64,000 bases of DNA. Source: Alphaproteobacteria bacterium (GTDB taxonomy: Bacteria > Pseudomonadota > Alphaproteobacteria > Micropepsales > Micropepsaceae). The DNA lies in assembly GCA_017308475.1 (NCBI GenBank), contig JAFKEU010000012.1, forward strand, positions 62,001-126,000. Reading direction: 5' to 3'. The notes under the pieces are model-generated. The model was not told the DNA's origin. It made no database searches and saw only the letters and a list, made by a program, of their open reading frames with translations. Both the position numbers and the translations under genes were made by a program. Shown here piece after piece: positions 46,440 through 54,833 of the stretch; position 1 is the stretch's first letter, and each line of letters opens with the position of its first letter.

Positions 46440-47022
46440 GTCAATTCTCCCGATTGGGCCGAAGCGTCAAACTCTGTCGGGTGTTATTCCATCGCGCGGG
46501 CCGGCTTCTCAAGGCTTTTGTGCGCGCCCGCCGGCCATCCTTCTTTCCGGTCCGATTTGCCGGAACGTTGCCGGCGGGTCACTGGCGGGGAAACTTGCCC
46601 GAAGCGCATCATCAAGCAGGCGGTTCAAATGCGAGTCTTCCCGGCGGTTCGCCGGTCGTGATGAGTCATTTGCGCCGTGCCGGTTCATGACATCCTCTCG
46701 GTGGCAGCCGGAAGGAGACGCACCGCCCTGTCTGCTTCGCCCGTGATGATCAATCGCACGGGCGAGGGCGCCTGACGCATCTCAGAATGATGATCGCGCC
46801 AATATTCCATGGCAGCAACCGGGGGTTCCTGGCTGGCGCACTCATCACGCAGCCTTTCGCAAAATATCCATTTTAAGGATATGCTGATGGGTGGCGGGCA
46901 TCTTGATCCTGATCAAGACGGCAGGCGCTCGTTTACCCGATCGTGTCGGCATATTTCCTGCTGCCGCAGGCTGACATGCCCGCGCATGGAAAGGCGCGTT
47001 TCAACCCGCGAAGGCAATGCAA
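46440..47022. other. 583-bp gap without a credible gene
   Basis: Frames here lack normal codon bias and start signals. The region holds the divergent promoters for nhaA and for the membrane protein at 47023, including one perfect FNR/FixK box. Nothing else could be supported. Confidence 0.55.
46903..46916. promoter_or_regulatory. FNR/FixK-type operator
   Basis: TTGATCCTGATCAA matches the consensus TTGAT-N4-ATCAA perfectly. It is 107 bp upstream of the membrane-protein gene at 47023. Oxygen-responsive control of that gene is likely; nhaA (464 bp away) is less certain. Confidence 0.8.
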
Positions 47023-47469
47023 ATGAGGCGAATGGACTCCTGGTTTGCCGCCATCGTTGTCGGGCTGGTATTGGCCGTGCTCGCCAGCTTCGTCTTCGGC
47101 ATCGATGCGGTGTTGAACATGGTCTCGACGATTTTTGCCGTCGGTGTGGCCGCGATATTGGTGGCCGTCATGACGGCATTCCTGGCGGCGATCGGATGGG
47201 TGGTGGTTCGGGACGCCATCGACGAGATCGGAAGCGACCGCCAGGAGGGTCGCCCCTGGCTGTGGCGCTGTGTCGGTTTGGCCGGAATTGCCGGCATAAT
47301 CCTCGATGGCATCGTCGGGGCGTGGAACGTCTATCAGAAGCACATCCTCTTCAGCATCGCGGTGGAGGAAATCCCCTTCGCCGGTGTTCCTGTGCTGATG
47401 GCGCTCGCCGCTTACCCGTTCAAGTGGATCGAGGGGCTGGTGCTGCGGTGGCGCAAGGCGCCGCGATAG
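47023..47469 (+). CDS. Small integral membrane protein of unknown function
   Basis: 148 residues from ATG 47023, which has AAGG 8 bp upstream. Three to four hydrophobic helices (about 8-28, 35-58, 84-101, 115-130) and a basic end (FKWIEGLVLRWRKAPR). No family recognised. The FNR/FixK box upstream suggests a role under low oxygen (inference). It is convergent with the FtsH-like gene, 16 bp apart. Confidence 0.65.
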   Translation: MRRMDSWFAAIVVGLVLAVLASFVFGIDAVLNMVSTIFAVGVAAILVAVMTAFLAAIGWVVVRDAIDEIGSDRQEGRPWLWRCVGLAGIAGIILDGIVGAWNVYQKHILFSIAVEEIPFAGVPVLMALAAYPFKWIEGLVLRWRKAPR

Positions 47470-47485
47470 CCCGGCGCGCCTGTCT

Positions 47486-49357
47486 CTAGTGGGCGACGGT
47501 CAGCTTTGGCGGCGGGCTGCTGCCGGTCAGCCGCGCCCGCAGCCTGTCCAGCTCCGGCTGGCCCAGCGTCTCCCTGGCAAGCAGGTCGCGCGCGCCATCC
47601 TCAAGGACGGCGCGGTTCTTTTCCAGGATGCCAACCGCGGTACGAAAGGCGTTCTCGACGAAAGTCTTGATGGCCCGGTCGATCGCTTCCGCGGTTCCTT
47701 CCCCATAGGTCTTGGGCCGCCAGACCGGCATCTGTCCGGCCAGGAAGCTGCCGCGTTCCGGCTCATAGGCGACCGGACCAAGGGCTTCGTCCATGCCAAA
47801 GCGTACCACCATGTCGCGGGCCATCTGGGTCGCGCGCGCCAGATCGTCGGCCGCGCCGGTCGAGACATCGCCATAGACCAGACTTTCGGCAGCGCGCCCG
47901 CCGAGCAGCACGGCAAGGCGGTTCTCAAGTTCCCGCTGGCTGATCAGATAACGGTCCTCGGTCGGCCGCTGCATGGTGTAGCCCAGAGCACCGATGCCGC
48001 GCGGAATGATCGACACCTTCTGGACGGGATCGGTGCCCGGCAGGGACATGGCGACCAGCGTATGGCCCATTTCATGATGCGCCACCCGGTCGCGCTCGGC
48101 CGGACTCAGGATCCGGCTTTTCTTTTCCAGGCCGGCCACGATCCGCTCGATGGCCTGGGTGAAGTCGTCCAGCGTGGTGGCATTGGCCTTGCGCCGGGTC
48201 GCGGCCAGGGCCGCCTCGTTGACCAGGTTGGCCAGGTCCGCTCCGGTAAAGCCTGGCGTCATGGCCGCGACCGCTTCCAGGTCCAGGTCCGGCGCTGTCT
48301 GAATCTTCTTGATGTGCACGCGCAGGATTTCCAGCCGGCCGCGGCGGTCGGGCCGGTCCACCAGCACCTGGCGATCAAAGCGTCCGGCGCGCAGCAGGGC
48401 TGGATCGAGCACCTCCGGGCGGTTGGTCGCCGCCAGCACGATGATGCCGACGCTGGGGTCGAAGCCGTCCATCTCGGCCAGAAGCTGGTTCAGCGTCTGC
48501 TCCTTCTCGTCGTGACCGCCGATGGGCATGTCGATGCCGCGGGCCCGGCCCAGCGCGTCCAGCTCGTCGATAAAAATGATCGCCGGCGCAAGCTTGCGGG
48601 CCTGTTCGAAAAGATCGCGCACCCTGGCCGCGCCGACGCCCACGAACATCTCGACGAATTCCGACCCGGTGATCGACAGGAAGGCAACATTGGCTTCGCC
48701 GGCAACCGCCCGGGCCAGCAGCGTCTTGCCGGTGCCCGGCGGTCCCACGAGAAGGACGCCCTTGGGAATGCGCGCGCCCAACCGTCCGTGGAATTCCGGA
48801 TCCTTCAGGAAGCCCACAACTTCGGCAAGCTCCTGCTTTGCCTCGTCGACGCCGGCGACATCGGCGAAGCTCACCTTGACGTTGGTTTCGGCATAAACCT
48901 TGGCCCGGCTGCGGCCCACGGTCATCAGACCGCCGCCCATGCCTGTTGCCATCGGGCGCAGCAGGAACATCCAGAACAGCAGCATGATGCCCATTGGCAG
49001 CAGCCAGGACAGGATGTTTGCGAAGAGCCCGGGCGCGGGCTCGCCGGCGAACTTGACGTGACGGGCTTCCAGTTCGCGCGCGATCTCGGGATCCACGCGG
49101 ATCGTGCGGAACGGCTTGGGTTGCGCTTTGGGGTCGGGCTTGTACTGACCGCTGATCGTGTTGGGGCCGACCAGCACTTCATCGGCCACCAGTCCCTTGT
49201 CCAGCCATTCGCGAAACTGGCTATAGGGCACGGTCTCGGTCGATCCAAGGCCCGCCCAGATCTGCTGGAACAGCAGAAGCGACGCCACGATCCCCACAAG
49301 GAAGAGAAGATCGAGCTTGAAGGGGCTATGCTGTTCCGGTTTCTTCTGGTTGGCCAT
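47486..49357 (-). CDS. FtsH-family ATP-dependent zinc metalloprotease
   Basis: 623 residues from ATG 49357 with an AGGAAGG site; the longer upstream frame was rejected. Layout: first TM (about 15-33), periplasmic loop, second TM (about 111-133), AAA domain with Walker A GPPGTGKT (205-212), second region of homology [22 protein letters not shown], then the zinc motif HEMGH (428-432). It degrades membrane and short-lived cytosolic proteins as a hexamer. The sequence differs from the usual FtsH near [17 protein letters not shown], suggesting a second, accessory copy. Confidence 0.92.
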   Translation of the reverse strand: MANQKKPEQHSPFKLDLLFLVGIVASLLLFQQIWAGLGSTETVPYSQFREWLDKGLVADEVLVGPNTISGQYKPDPKAQPKPFRTIRVDPEIARELEARHVKFAGEPAPGLFANILSWLLPMGIMLLFWMFLLRPMATGMGGGLMTVGRSRAKVYAETNVKVSFADVAGVDEAKQELAEVVGFLKDPEFHGRLGARIPKGVLLVGPPGTGKTLLARAVAGEANVAFLSITGSEFVEMFVGVGAARVRDLFEQARKLAPAIIFIDELDALGRARGIDMPIGGHDEKEQTLNQLLAEMDGFDPSVGIIVLAATNRPEVLDPALLRAGRFDRQVLVDRPDRRGRLEILRVHIKKIQTAPDLDLEAVAAMTPGFTGADLANLVNEAALAATRRKANATTLDDFTQAIERIVAGLEKKSRILSPAERDRVAHHEMGHTLVAMSLPGTDPVQKVSIIPRGIGALGYTMQRPTEDRYLISQRELENRLAVLLGGRAAESLVYGDVSTGAADDLARATQMARDMVVRFGMDEALGPVAYEPERGSFLAGQMPVWRPKTYGEGTAEAIDRAIKTFVENAFRTAVGILEKNRAVLEDGARDLLARETLGQPELDRLRARLTGSSPPPKLTVAH

Positions 49358-49422
49358 GCGCCTTCCTGTATGGCGCAAGGGCGTGCCGCCGCATTGACCC
49401 TGCTCAACTGGTTGTGGCGGCG

Positions 49423-50814
49423 CTACGGCGCCGCTTTCAGGTACCGGCCGGCGAAATCGATGAAGAAGGGCCAGTTTGGCGCGGGCGTGTGGCCATAGGC
49501 GTGCTGGCGATAGGCGATGCGGCCGGTCTGGACCAGCGTGTTCACCGGCGGGAAGGTGGTAATGCCCAGGCCCTGAACTCCAAGCACCCGCCACGCCGGG
49601 CTGGCTGCCACTGCTGCCTCGAACATGCCTTGCGCATCCTGCCATGCATCGCCCGGCGCATATTCCGGGTCGGTGATCAGCGCGCCGCCGCCGATGAAGA
49701 TGGGGCGCGGTGCGACCAGGGCGATGAATTCATGGGCATCGACCGGCATCTCGTTCGCCGTGTGGCCAGCGGCGGCATAGCGCAGGAAATTCCCCGCGAA
49801 CCAGTGAAATTCACTGACGCCCGCCAGGTTGCCCATCGTCTCGCCATAGTTGCGGCGATAGAGGTTGGCGCCGCCCGCGCCCGATGAAGAGATATATCCA
49901 ATGGCAATGCGCGGATCGTCGGCCATCGCCACCAGCGCCGCCTTGCCGCCGCGCGAATGGCCCATCACGCCCACGGCCCTGGCGTTCACGTCCGGGTCGG
50001 TTTGCAGATAATCCAGCGCCCGGCTGTCGGCCCAGGCCCAGGCGCGCAGCACGCCCCAGTCGTCGAGCTTGCGCGGCTGGCCCTTGCTGGTCAGGCCGAT
50101 GATGCCTCGTGTCAGCCCCGCGCCGTTGTCGGCCTGTACGGCATTATAGTCGATATAGACGAAGCCCCAGCCTTTTTGCAGCAACAGCTTTGCCGGGTCC
50201 GGCGGATTGTCAGGCATCTTCAGCCGATGCACCGGCTGGCCGGGCGGGAAGCTGAACACCGGGCGAGGCCGCACCGATCCACCGCCGATGATCACCGGCA
50301 CCTTTTGGCCTTTGGTGGCGATGGGGGTCACCACGTCCATGTCGATGGTGACGCTGATGGCCGGGTATGCCGAATTGTCGACCAGTCCGCTGACATGCTT
50401 GATCAGCGCGGGCACGCCAGAGACGTCTTTCTGCTCCGTCCCGGTCACCGTCCAGGTCACGCCTGGAATGTGGGCGGGGTATTTGCCATAAACATTCTCG
50501 TCGAACAGTGCCTTGATCTCGGCGCGGCGCTTGTCCCATTGGGCCGGGGTGGTTACGGGCGTGCCGTTGTCCAGAACCATCAGTGCGGGCAGGCGAGGAT
50601 AGGGGTTGGCCCTGGCCTCTTCGTAATTGGCATTGCCCGGCGCGCCGATGTCGTAAGCGGTGGCCCCCTTCTGCATTTCCTTGATGCCCAGAATGTCGAT
50701 CTCGCGCTGGCGCTCGGCGGCCGAGGCGGCGACGATCGCTGCGCGCTCCTGCGCCAGCGCCGGCCACGCGGTCAGCAATATGCCGCAAAGCAGCAAACCA
50801 ATGCCCTTGATCAT
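49423..50814 (-). CDS. Exported CE15-like glucuronoyl esterase / acetylxylan-esterase-type hydrolase
   Basis: 463 residues from ATG 50814 after GGAGG. Signal peptide MIKGIGLLLCGILLTAWPALA. The alpha/beta-hydrolase nucleophile is in GVMGHSRGGKAALVA, and the SSGAGGANLYRR…FHWFAGNFLRYA…MPVDAHEFIALVAPRPI run matches carbohydrate esterase family 15, which has G-C-S-R-x-G-K; a later HAYGH could give the catalytic His. CE15 enzymes cleave lignin-glucuronoxylan esters. It is divergent from the NIF3-like pair. Confidence 0.78.
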   Translation of the reverse strand: MIKGIGLLLCGILLTAWPALAQERAAIVAASAAERQREIDILGIKEMQKGATAYDIGAPGNANYEEARANPYPRLPALMVLDNGTPVTTPAQWDKRRAEIKALFDENVYGKYPAHIPGVTWTVTGTEQKDVSGVPALIKHVSGLVDNSAYPAISVTIDMDVVTPIATKGQKVPVIIGGGSVRPRPVFSFPPGQPVHRLKMPDNPPDPAKLLLQKGWGFVYIDYNAVQADNGAGLTRGIIGLTSKGQPRKLDDWGVLRAWAWADSRALDYLQTDPDVNARAVGVMGHSRGGKAALVAMADDPRIAIGYISSSGAGGANLYRRNYGETMGNLAGVSEFHWFAGNFLRYAAAGHTANEMPVDAHEFIALVAPRPIFIGGGALITDPEYAPGDAWQDAQGMFEAAVAASPAWRVLGVQGLGITTFPPVNTLVQTGRIAYRQHAYGHTPAPNWPFFIDFAGRYLKAAP

Positions 50815-50942
50815 GCTCCCGCCTCCTGCCGCACTGTCGTGTAAGACGACCGCCGCCGTCAAATCCGCCGCATACTTTGAGAAAGTTTGCCCGGTCGCGC
50901 CACAAGGAAGCCATGCTAGGCTGTGCCGGCGGGAGGACAGGT

Positions 50943-51839
50943 ATGCAGGTCAGGGGCTGGCATCGGCGTGGCGTTATTGCCGGCACGGGCGCAATGCTTG
51001 CTGCGCCGGCGATCGCACATGGGCTGACTGTGCAGGCGGTGCTGGATCGCATGAAGACCAGGATCGGTACGGCATGGTTCGAAGGCGGGGTCGATCACAT
51101 CGTCGCCGGCAGCGCGGATGCGCCCGTCACCGGTGTCGCCACCGTGATGATGGCGACCTTCGATGCCCTGAAAGCGGCGGTGGCGCACAGGCTGAATTTC
51201 GTCATCACCCATGAACCGACATTCTGGTCGCACCAGGATCGGATCGACCAGCTTCAGGACGATCCGCTCTATCGCACCAAGCTGGCCTATATCCGCGATC
51301 ACGGCCTGACGGTGTTTCATTTCCACGATCACTGGCACGCCAAAAAGCCCATCGACGGAATCAATTTCGGCATGATGCGCAAGATGGGCTGGCAGACCCG
51401 CATGGACGCGCAAAACAATCGCATCTTCAATCTGCCGCCAACCAGCCTGAAGGCGCTGGTGAACCAGTTTCGCGCCAGGCTGGGCGACCGCACCTTGCGC
51501 GTGATCGGCAAGCCCGATCTTCCGGTAACGCGTGTTATCGCAAGCTGGGGCAACTGCAGCAGCTTTCCAGGCATCCCCTATCTGGATGAGGCCGATGTGC
51601 TGGTGATCGGCGAGGCGCAGGACTGGGACCTGATCGCCTATGCGGAGGACCTGGTGACGGCGGGCCGGCCCAAGGCGCTGATCGTGCTCGGCCATGTGCT
51701 GTCCGAGCAGTGGGGCATGGACTACTGCGCCGACTGGCTGAAGACTTTCGTGCCCGAGGTTCCGGTGCGCTTCCTGCCCATCATCCAGCCCTACTGGAAC
51801 CCGGCCGATCCGGTGTTCGAGATCAATACGAAGGTCTGA
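50943..51839 (+). CDS. Exported NIF3-like (DUF34) metal-binding protein, copy 1
   Basis: 298 residues from ATG 50943 behind GGGAGGACAG. A twin-arginine N-terminus (WHRRGVIAGTGAMLAAPAIA) predicts Tat export, unusual for this family. The NIF3 order is present: VTGVATVMMATFDALKAAVAHRLNFVITHEP, then LTVFHFHDHWH…GINFGMMRKMGW and LIVLGHVLSEQWGMDYCADWLK. The usual HH pair reads HE, and other ligands differ. NIF3 proteins are dinuclear-metal hexamers of uncertain function. It is followed after 3 bp by copy 2. Confidence 0.75.
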   Translation: MQVRGWHRRGVIAGTGAMLAAPAIAHGLTVQAVLDRMKTRIGTAWFEGGVDHIVAGSADAPVTGVATVMMATFDALKAAVAHRLNFVITHEPTFWSHQDRIDQLQDDPLYRTKLAYIRDHGLTVFHFHDHWHAKKPIDGINFGMMRKMGWQTRMDAQNNRIFNLPPTSLKALVNQFRARLGDRTLRVIGKPDLPVTRVIASWGNCSSFPGIPYLDEADVLVIGEAQDWDLIAYAEDLVTAGRPKALIVLGHVLSEQWGMDYCADWLKTFVPEVPVRFLPIIQPYWNPADPVFEINTKV

Positions 51840-51842
51840 CCC

Positions 51843-52670
51843 ATGGCTGCGCCCGCACGTTCGCCCTTCATGCCGCGTCACACCGGGCCACGCACCGCGC
51901 TGCAGATCATCGAACAGGTCGTCAAACAGACGGGCGCGCAAGGTCGCGGCCAGACCATCGACCATGTCAGCGCGGGTGATCCGCTGACCGCGGTGACGGG
52001 AATCGCCGTGACCGCCATGGCAACGCTGAGCGGCCTTCAGCGCGCGGCGGCGGCGGGACAAAACCTGGTCGTCACCTATGACCCGGGCTTCTGGTCCAGC
52101 AGTGACAGCCTGGACGGAGTGGAAGGCAACGCGCTTTTTATCCAGAAGCGTGACTTCGTACGCGAACACCAGATGGTGGTGTTCAATCTGCACGACCACT
52201 GGCGCGAACGCGTGCCCGACGGGCTGAACGAAGGCATGGCCAGGACGCTGGGCTGGACCATGCCGCGATCGGGGGCGGTGTTCGATATCGGCGAAACCAC
52301 CTTGCTGGCGCTGGCGCGTGACCTGCAGCGGAAACTGGGCGGGCACACCATGCGGGTGGTGGGCGATCCCGGACTTCCGGTGGCCAGGGTTTCGATGGCG
52401 CTGGGCAATGCCGCGCAGATGCCGACAATCGCGCTGCTGAATGGCCCGGCCGATTTGGTATTGGCCGGCTACTGCCGCGAATGGGAAGCGGTCGAATATG
52501 TACAAGACATGATCGCCAGCGGATCGAAGAAGGCGATGATCCTATTGGGGGAGGTGCTGTCGGTCGAGCCGGGCATGCGCTTTTGCGCCGACTGGCTGAA
52601 GACGTTCATCACGGATTTGCCTATTGGTCATGTACCGGTGGGCGAGGGCTATTGGTCGCCATCGGCCTGA
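51843..52670 (+). CDS. NIF3-like (DUF34) protein, copy 2, without export signal
   Basis: 275 residues, 3 bp behind copy 1 and paralogous to it (VTGIAVTAMATLSGLQRAAAAGQNLVVTYDP, VVFNLHDHWRERVPDGLNEGMARTLGW, GEVLSVEPGMRFCADWLKTFI). It has no signal peptide. The His kept in copy 1 (THEP) is Tyr here (TYDP), so metal binding is probably changed. It may form a mixed complex with copy 1 or remain cytosolic. Confidence 0.7.
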   Translation: MAAPARSPFMPRHTGPRTALQIIEQVVKQTGAQGRGQTIDHVSAGDPLTAVTGIAVTAMATLSGLQRAAAAGQNLVVTYDPGFWSSSDSLDGVEGNALFIQKRDFVREHQMVVFNLHDHWRERVPDGLNEGMARTLGWTMPRSGAVFDIGETTLLALARDLQRKLGGHTMRVVGDPGLPVARVSMALGNAAQMPTIALLNGPADLVLAGYCREWEAVEYVQDMIASGSKKAMILLGEVLSVEPGMRFCADWLKTFITDLPIGHVPVGEGYWSPSA

Positions 52671-52690
52671 GAACAAGAGCAGGGGTGATT

Positions 52691-53767
52691 ATGGACATAA
52701 AGAAAAGGGATTTCCTGTTCGCGGGCGCCGGCCTCGCCATCGCCGCGGAAGCCATGGCGCAGCCCGCGCAACCGCGCTGGGTGTGGTCGGGCAAGCAGCC
52801 GTCCACTGTCGATCCCCATTACAAGCCCCGCCGCATCAACAAGGCGATCGAGCTGTGGGAAGACGGCCAGCCCATGTACTACGTCTCCTGGGGTCCCAGT
52901 GGCGAGGGAAACGGCTATGAGATGGGCAAGAAGATGTCCCAGACCTGGGCCGACGCCATCTGCATCGACCTGGAGCACGCCTGTTTCGACCTTGCAGATG
53001 TGCGCAACTTCGTGCGCGGGCTGGTGGATGGCGGTCCCACGCGCAGCGGTCACCGCACACCGGCAACCTTCTGTCCCATGCCGATCATCGGCCACAGCAA
53101 GGAATATATGGAGCACAACAGCTGGATGGTGGCGCAGATTCTGGCCTGCGGCGTGATGGGCGTGGACATCTGCCATGCCCGAGACCCCGAGGCCGTGGCC
53201 GCCGCGGTGCAGGCGATGCGCTATCCATTTCCCTATCCGCCGTCGGCAAAAAAGGCACTGGGCGATCTGCCGTATGGCGGCGAAGGACTGCGCGGCAGCG
53301 GCAGCCAGGGCTTTGCCTCGCGCATGTGGGGCATCGATGCCAACCGCTATACCCGAATCGCCGACCTCTGGCCGCTTAACCCCGACGGCGAACTGATGCT
53401 GGGGCTGAAGATCGAGGACAAGTGGGCGCTGGACAATGTGGAGAAGTCTTGCGCCGTTCCCGGTGTAGGGTTTGCCGAATGGGGCCCGGGCGACATGGCG
53501 ATGTCCCTGAACGGGCTCTCTTTCTATCCCGACCCGCCCGTGCCGCGGAAGACCGAGTACTCGGTGCCGTCCTCCATCGCGGCCAATGTCAATGCCGCGC
53601 GGTTGCGCGTGGCGGCGGCGTGCAAGGCCAGCGGGGTCAAGCTGCTGGACACGGCCATCCCGGAAACCGTGATCGACAGCATCAGGCTGGGCGCGGGCGT
53701 GCTGGAATGTTCGGAAGCCTCATCGCTTACCGGCCGGGAATACACCAAACGGCGGATGCCGGTCTGA
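52691..53767 (+). CDS. Exported HpcH/HpaI-aldolase-fold protein, copy 3
   Basis: 358 residues from ATG 52691. KKRDFLFAGAGLAIAAEAMAQ is the export signal. DLEHA, GVDICHARDPEAVAAAVQ, GLRGS, LKIEDKWA and GPGDM match the other two copies and the HpaI His/Glu/Asp order; the Arg position reads ATFCPMPI. The conserved tail is REYTKRRMPV. It lies 20 bp after the NIF3-like pair and 10 bp before the alpha/beta hydrolase, so all four form one unit. Confidence 0.77.
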   Translation: MDIKKRDFLFAGAGLAIAAEAMAQPAQPRWVWSGKQPSTVDPHYKPRRINKAIELWEDGQPMYYVSWGPSGEGNGYEMGKKMSQTWADAICIDLEHACFDLADVRNFVRGLVDGGPTRSGHRTPATFCPMPIIGHSKEYMEHNSWMVAQILACGVMGVDICHARDPEAVAAAVQAMRYPFPYPPSAKKALGDLPYGGEGLRGSGSQGFASRMWGIDANRYTRIADLWPLNPDGELMLGLKIEDKWALDNVEKSCAVPGVGFAEWGPGDMAMSLNGLSFYPDPPVPRKTEYSVPSSIAANVNAARLRVAAACKASGVKLLDTAIPETVIDSIRLGAGVLECSEASSLTGREYTKRRMPV

Positions 53768-53777
53768 TGGGTGAAGC

Positions 53778-54830
53778 ATGATGGCGATGCGGACGATTGT
53801 TGCTGCGACGATGCTGTTCACCGCCGCGCCGGCCCTGGCGGCGCAGACGCCACGGCCGGGCGATTTCACGATCCGCGATTTCCGTTTTCATGACGGTTCG
53901 GTCCTGCCGCAGCTTCGCCAGCATTACACGACGCTGGGCGATCCGAAGAATCCGGTGGTGCTGGTGCTGCACGGCACGGGCGGCAACGGCAGTGGCATGC
54001 TGAACGCCGGCTTCGGCGGCGAACTGTTCGGCCCGGGCCAACCGCTGGACGCGTCGCGCTATTTCATCATCCTGCCGGATTCTATCGGCGCGGGACAATC
54101 TTCCAAACCGTCCGACGGCCTGCGGATGAAATTTCCCCGCTACACTTACGACGACATGGTCGCGGCGCAATACCGCCTCCTCACCGAAGGCTTGCACATC
54201 CATCACCTGCGCCTGGTGACCGGCAATTCGATGGGCGGCATGATGACCTGGACCTGGGCGGAAGCCTTTCCGGATTTCATGGATGCGGCTGTTCCGCTGG
54301 CCAGTCAGCCCACGGCCATGGCAGCGCGCAACTGGATGCTGCGGCGAATGCTGATCGAGACGATCAAGGCCGACCCCGCCTGGCAGGGCGGAGATTACAA
54401 AACCCAGCCTCCGATGCTGAAAATCGCGCAGGTCACTTTCAGCATCGCCACCAGCGGCGGAACCCTGGCCTGGCAGGATCGTGCGCCCACGCGCGCGAGC
54501 GCCGATGCCATCGTGGACGCTCAGCTGGCCGCGCCGGAAAACAGCGACGCCAACGACACCATCTATCAGTTCGATGCCTCGCGCGATTTCGATGCCGCCC
54601 CTGGGCTGGCGCGCGTCAAGGCCTGGGTGCTGGCAGTCAATTCTGCCGATGATGAACGCAATCCGAACGAGACAGGCACCACCGTGAATACCATCAGGCG
54701 GCTGGCGCACGGATCGCTCTATCTGATCCCGGCCAGCGCCCAAACGCGCGGCCACGGCACCACGGGCCGCGCCGCGTTCTGGAAAGACAAGCTGAAGGAC
54801 TGGCTGGCAAGCGTGCCTCCGGCGCGCTGA
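53778..54830 (+). CDS. Exported alpha/beta hydrolase (MetX-like fold)
   Basis: 350 residues with a signal peptide (MAMRTIVAATMLFTAAPALA). The hydrolase core shows VVLVLHGTGGNGS, the PDSIGAGQSSKPS loop and the nucleophile elbow VTGNSMGGMMTW. It resembles homoserine O-acetyltransferase-fold hydrolases, but export argues against methionine synthesis. Catalytic Asp and His are likely in NSADDERNP and RGHGT. Ends the four-gene unit starting at 50943. Several in-frame ATGs (53778, 53781, 53787) are possible starts. Confidence 0.8.
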   Translation: MMAMRTIVAATMLFTAAPALAAQTPRPGDFTIRDFRFHDGSVLPQLRQHYTTLGDPKNPVVLVLHGTGGNGSGMLNAGFGGELFGPGQPLDASRYFIILPDSIGAGQSSKPSDGLRMKFPRYTYDDMVAAQYRLLTEGLHIHHLRLVTGNSMGGMMTWTWAEAFPDFMDAAVPLASQPTAMAARNWMLRRMLIETIKADPAWQGGDYKTQPPMLKIAQVTFSIATSGGTLAWQDRAPTRASADAIVDAQLAAPENSDANDTIYQFDASRDFDAAPGLARVKAWVLAVNSADDERNPNETGTTVNTIRRLAHGSLYLIPASAQTRGHGTTGRAAFWKDKLKDWLASVPPAR

Positions 54831-54833
54831 CCG

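Noticed and set aside
45297-46661. A 454-codon open frame antisense to nhaA
   Set aside because: It has no domain features and nhaA has complete family motifs and a ribosome-binding site.
46264-46746. Possible gene in the gap between nhaA and the membrane protein
   Set aside because: Half of it is antisense to nhaA, the rest has no start signal or domain, and composition is Ser/Arg/Pro-rich shadow-like.
47489-49498. A 669-codon open frame antisense to the FtsH-like gene
   Set aside because: The FtsH gene has Walker and zinc motifs in the other strand; this frame is a GC-bias shadow.
53778-54830. Calling the alpha/beta hydrolase MetX (homoserine O-acetyltransferase)
   Set aside because: It has an export signal and sits in an exported-protein cluster, although the fold family is similar.
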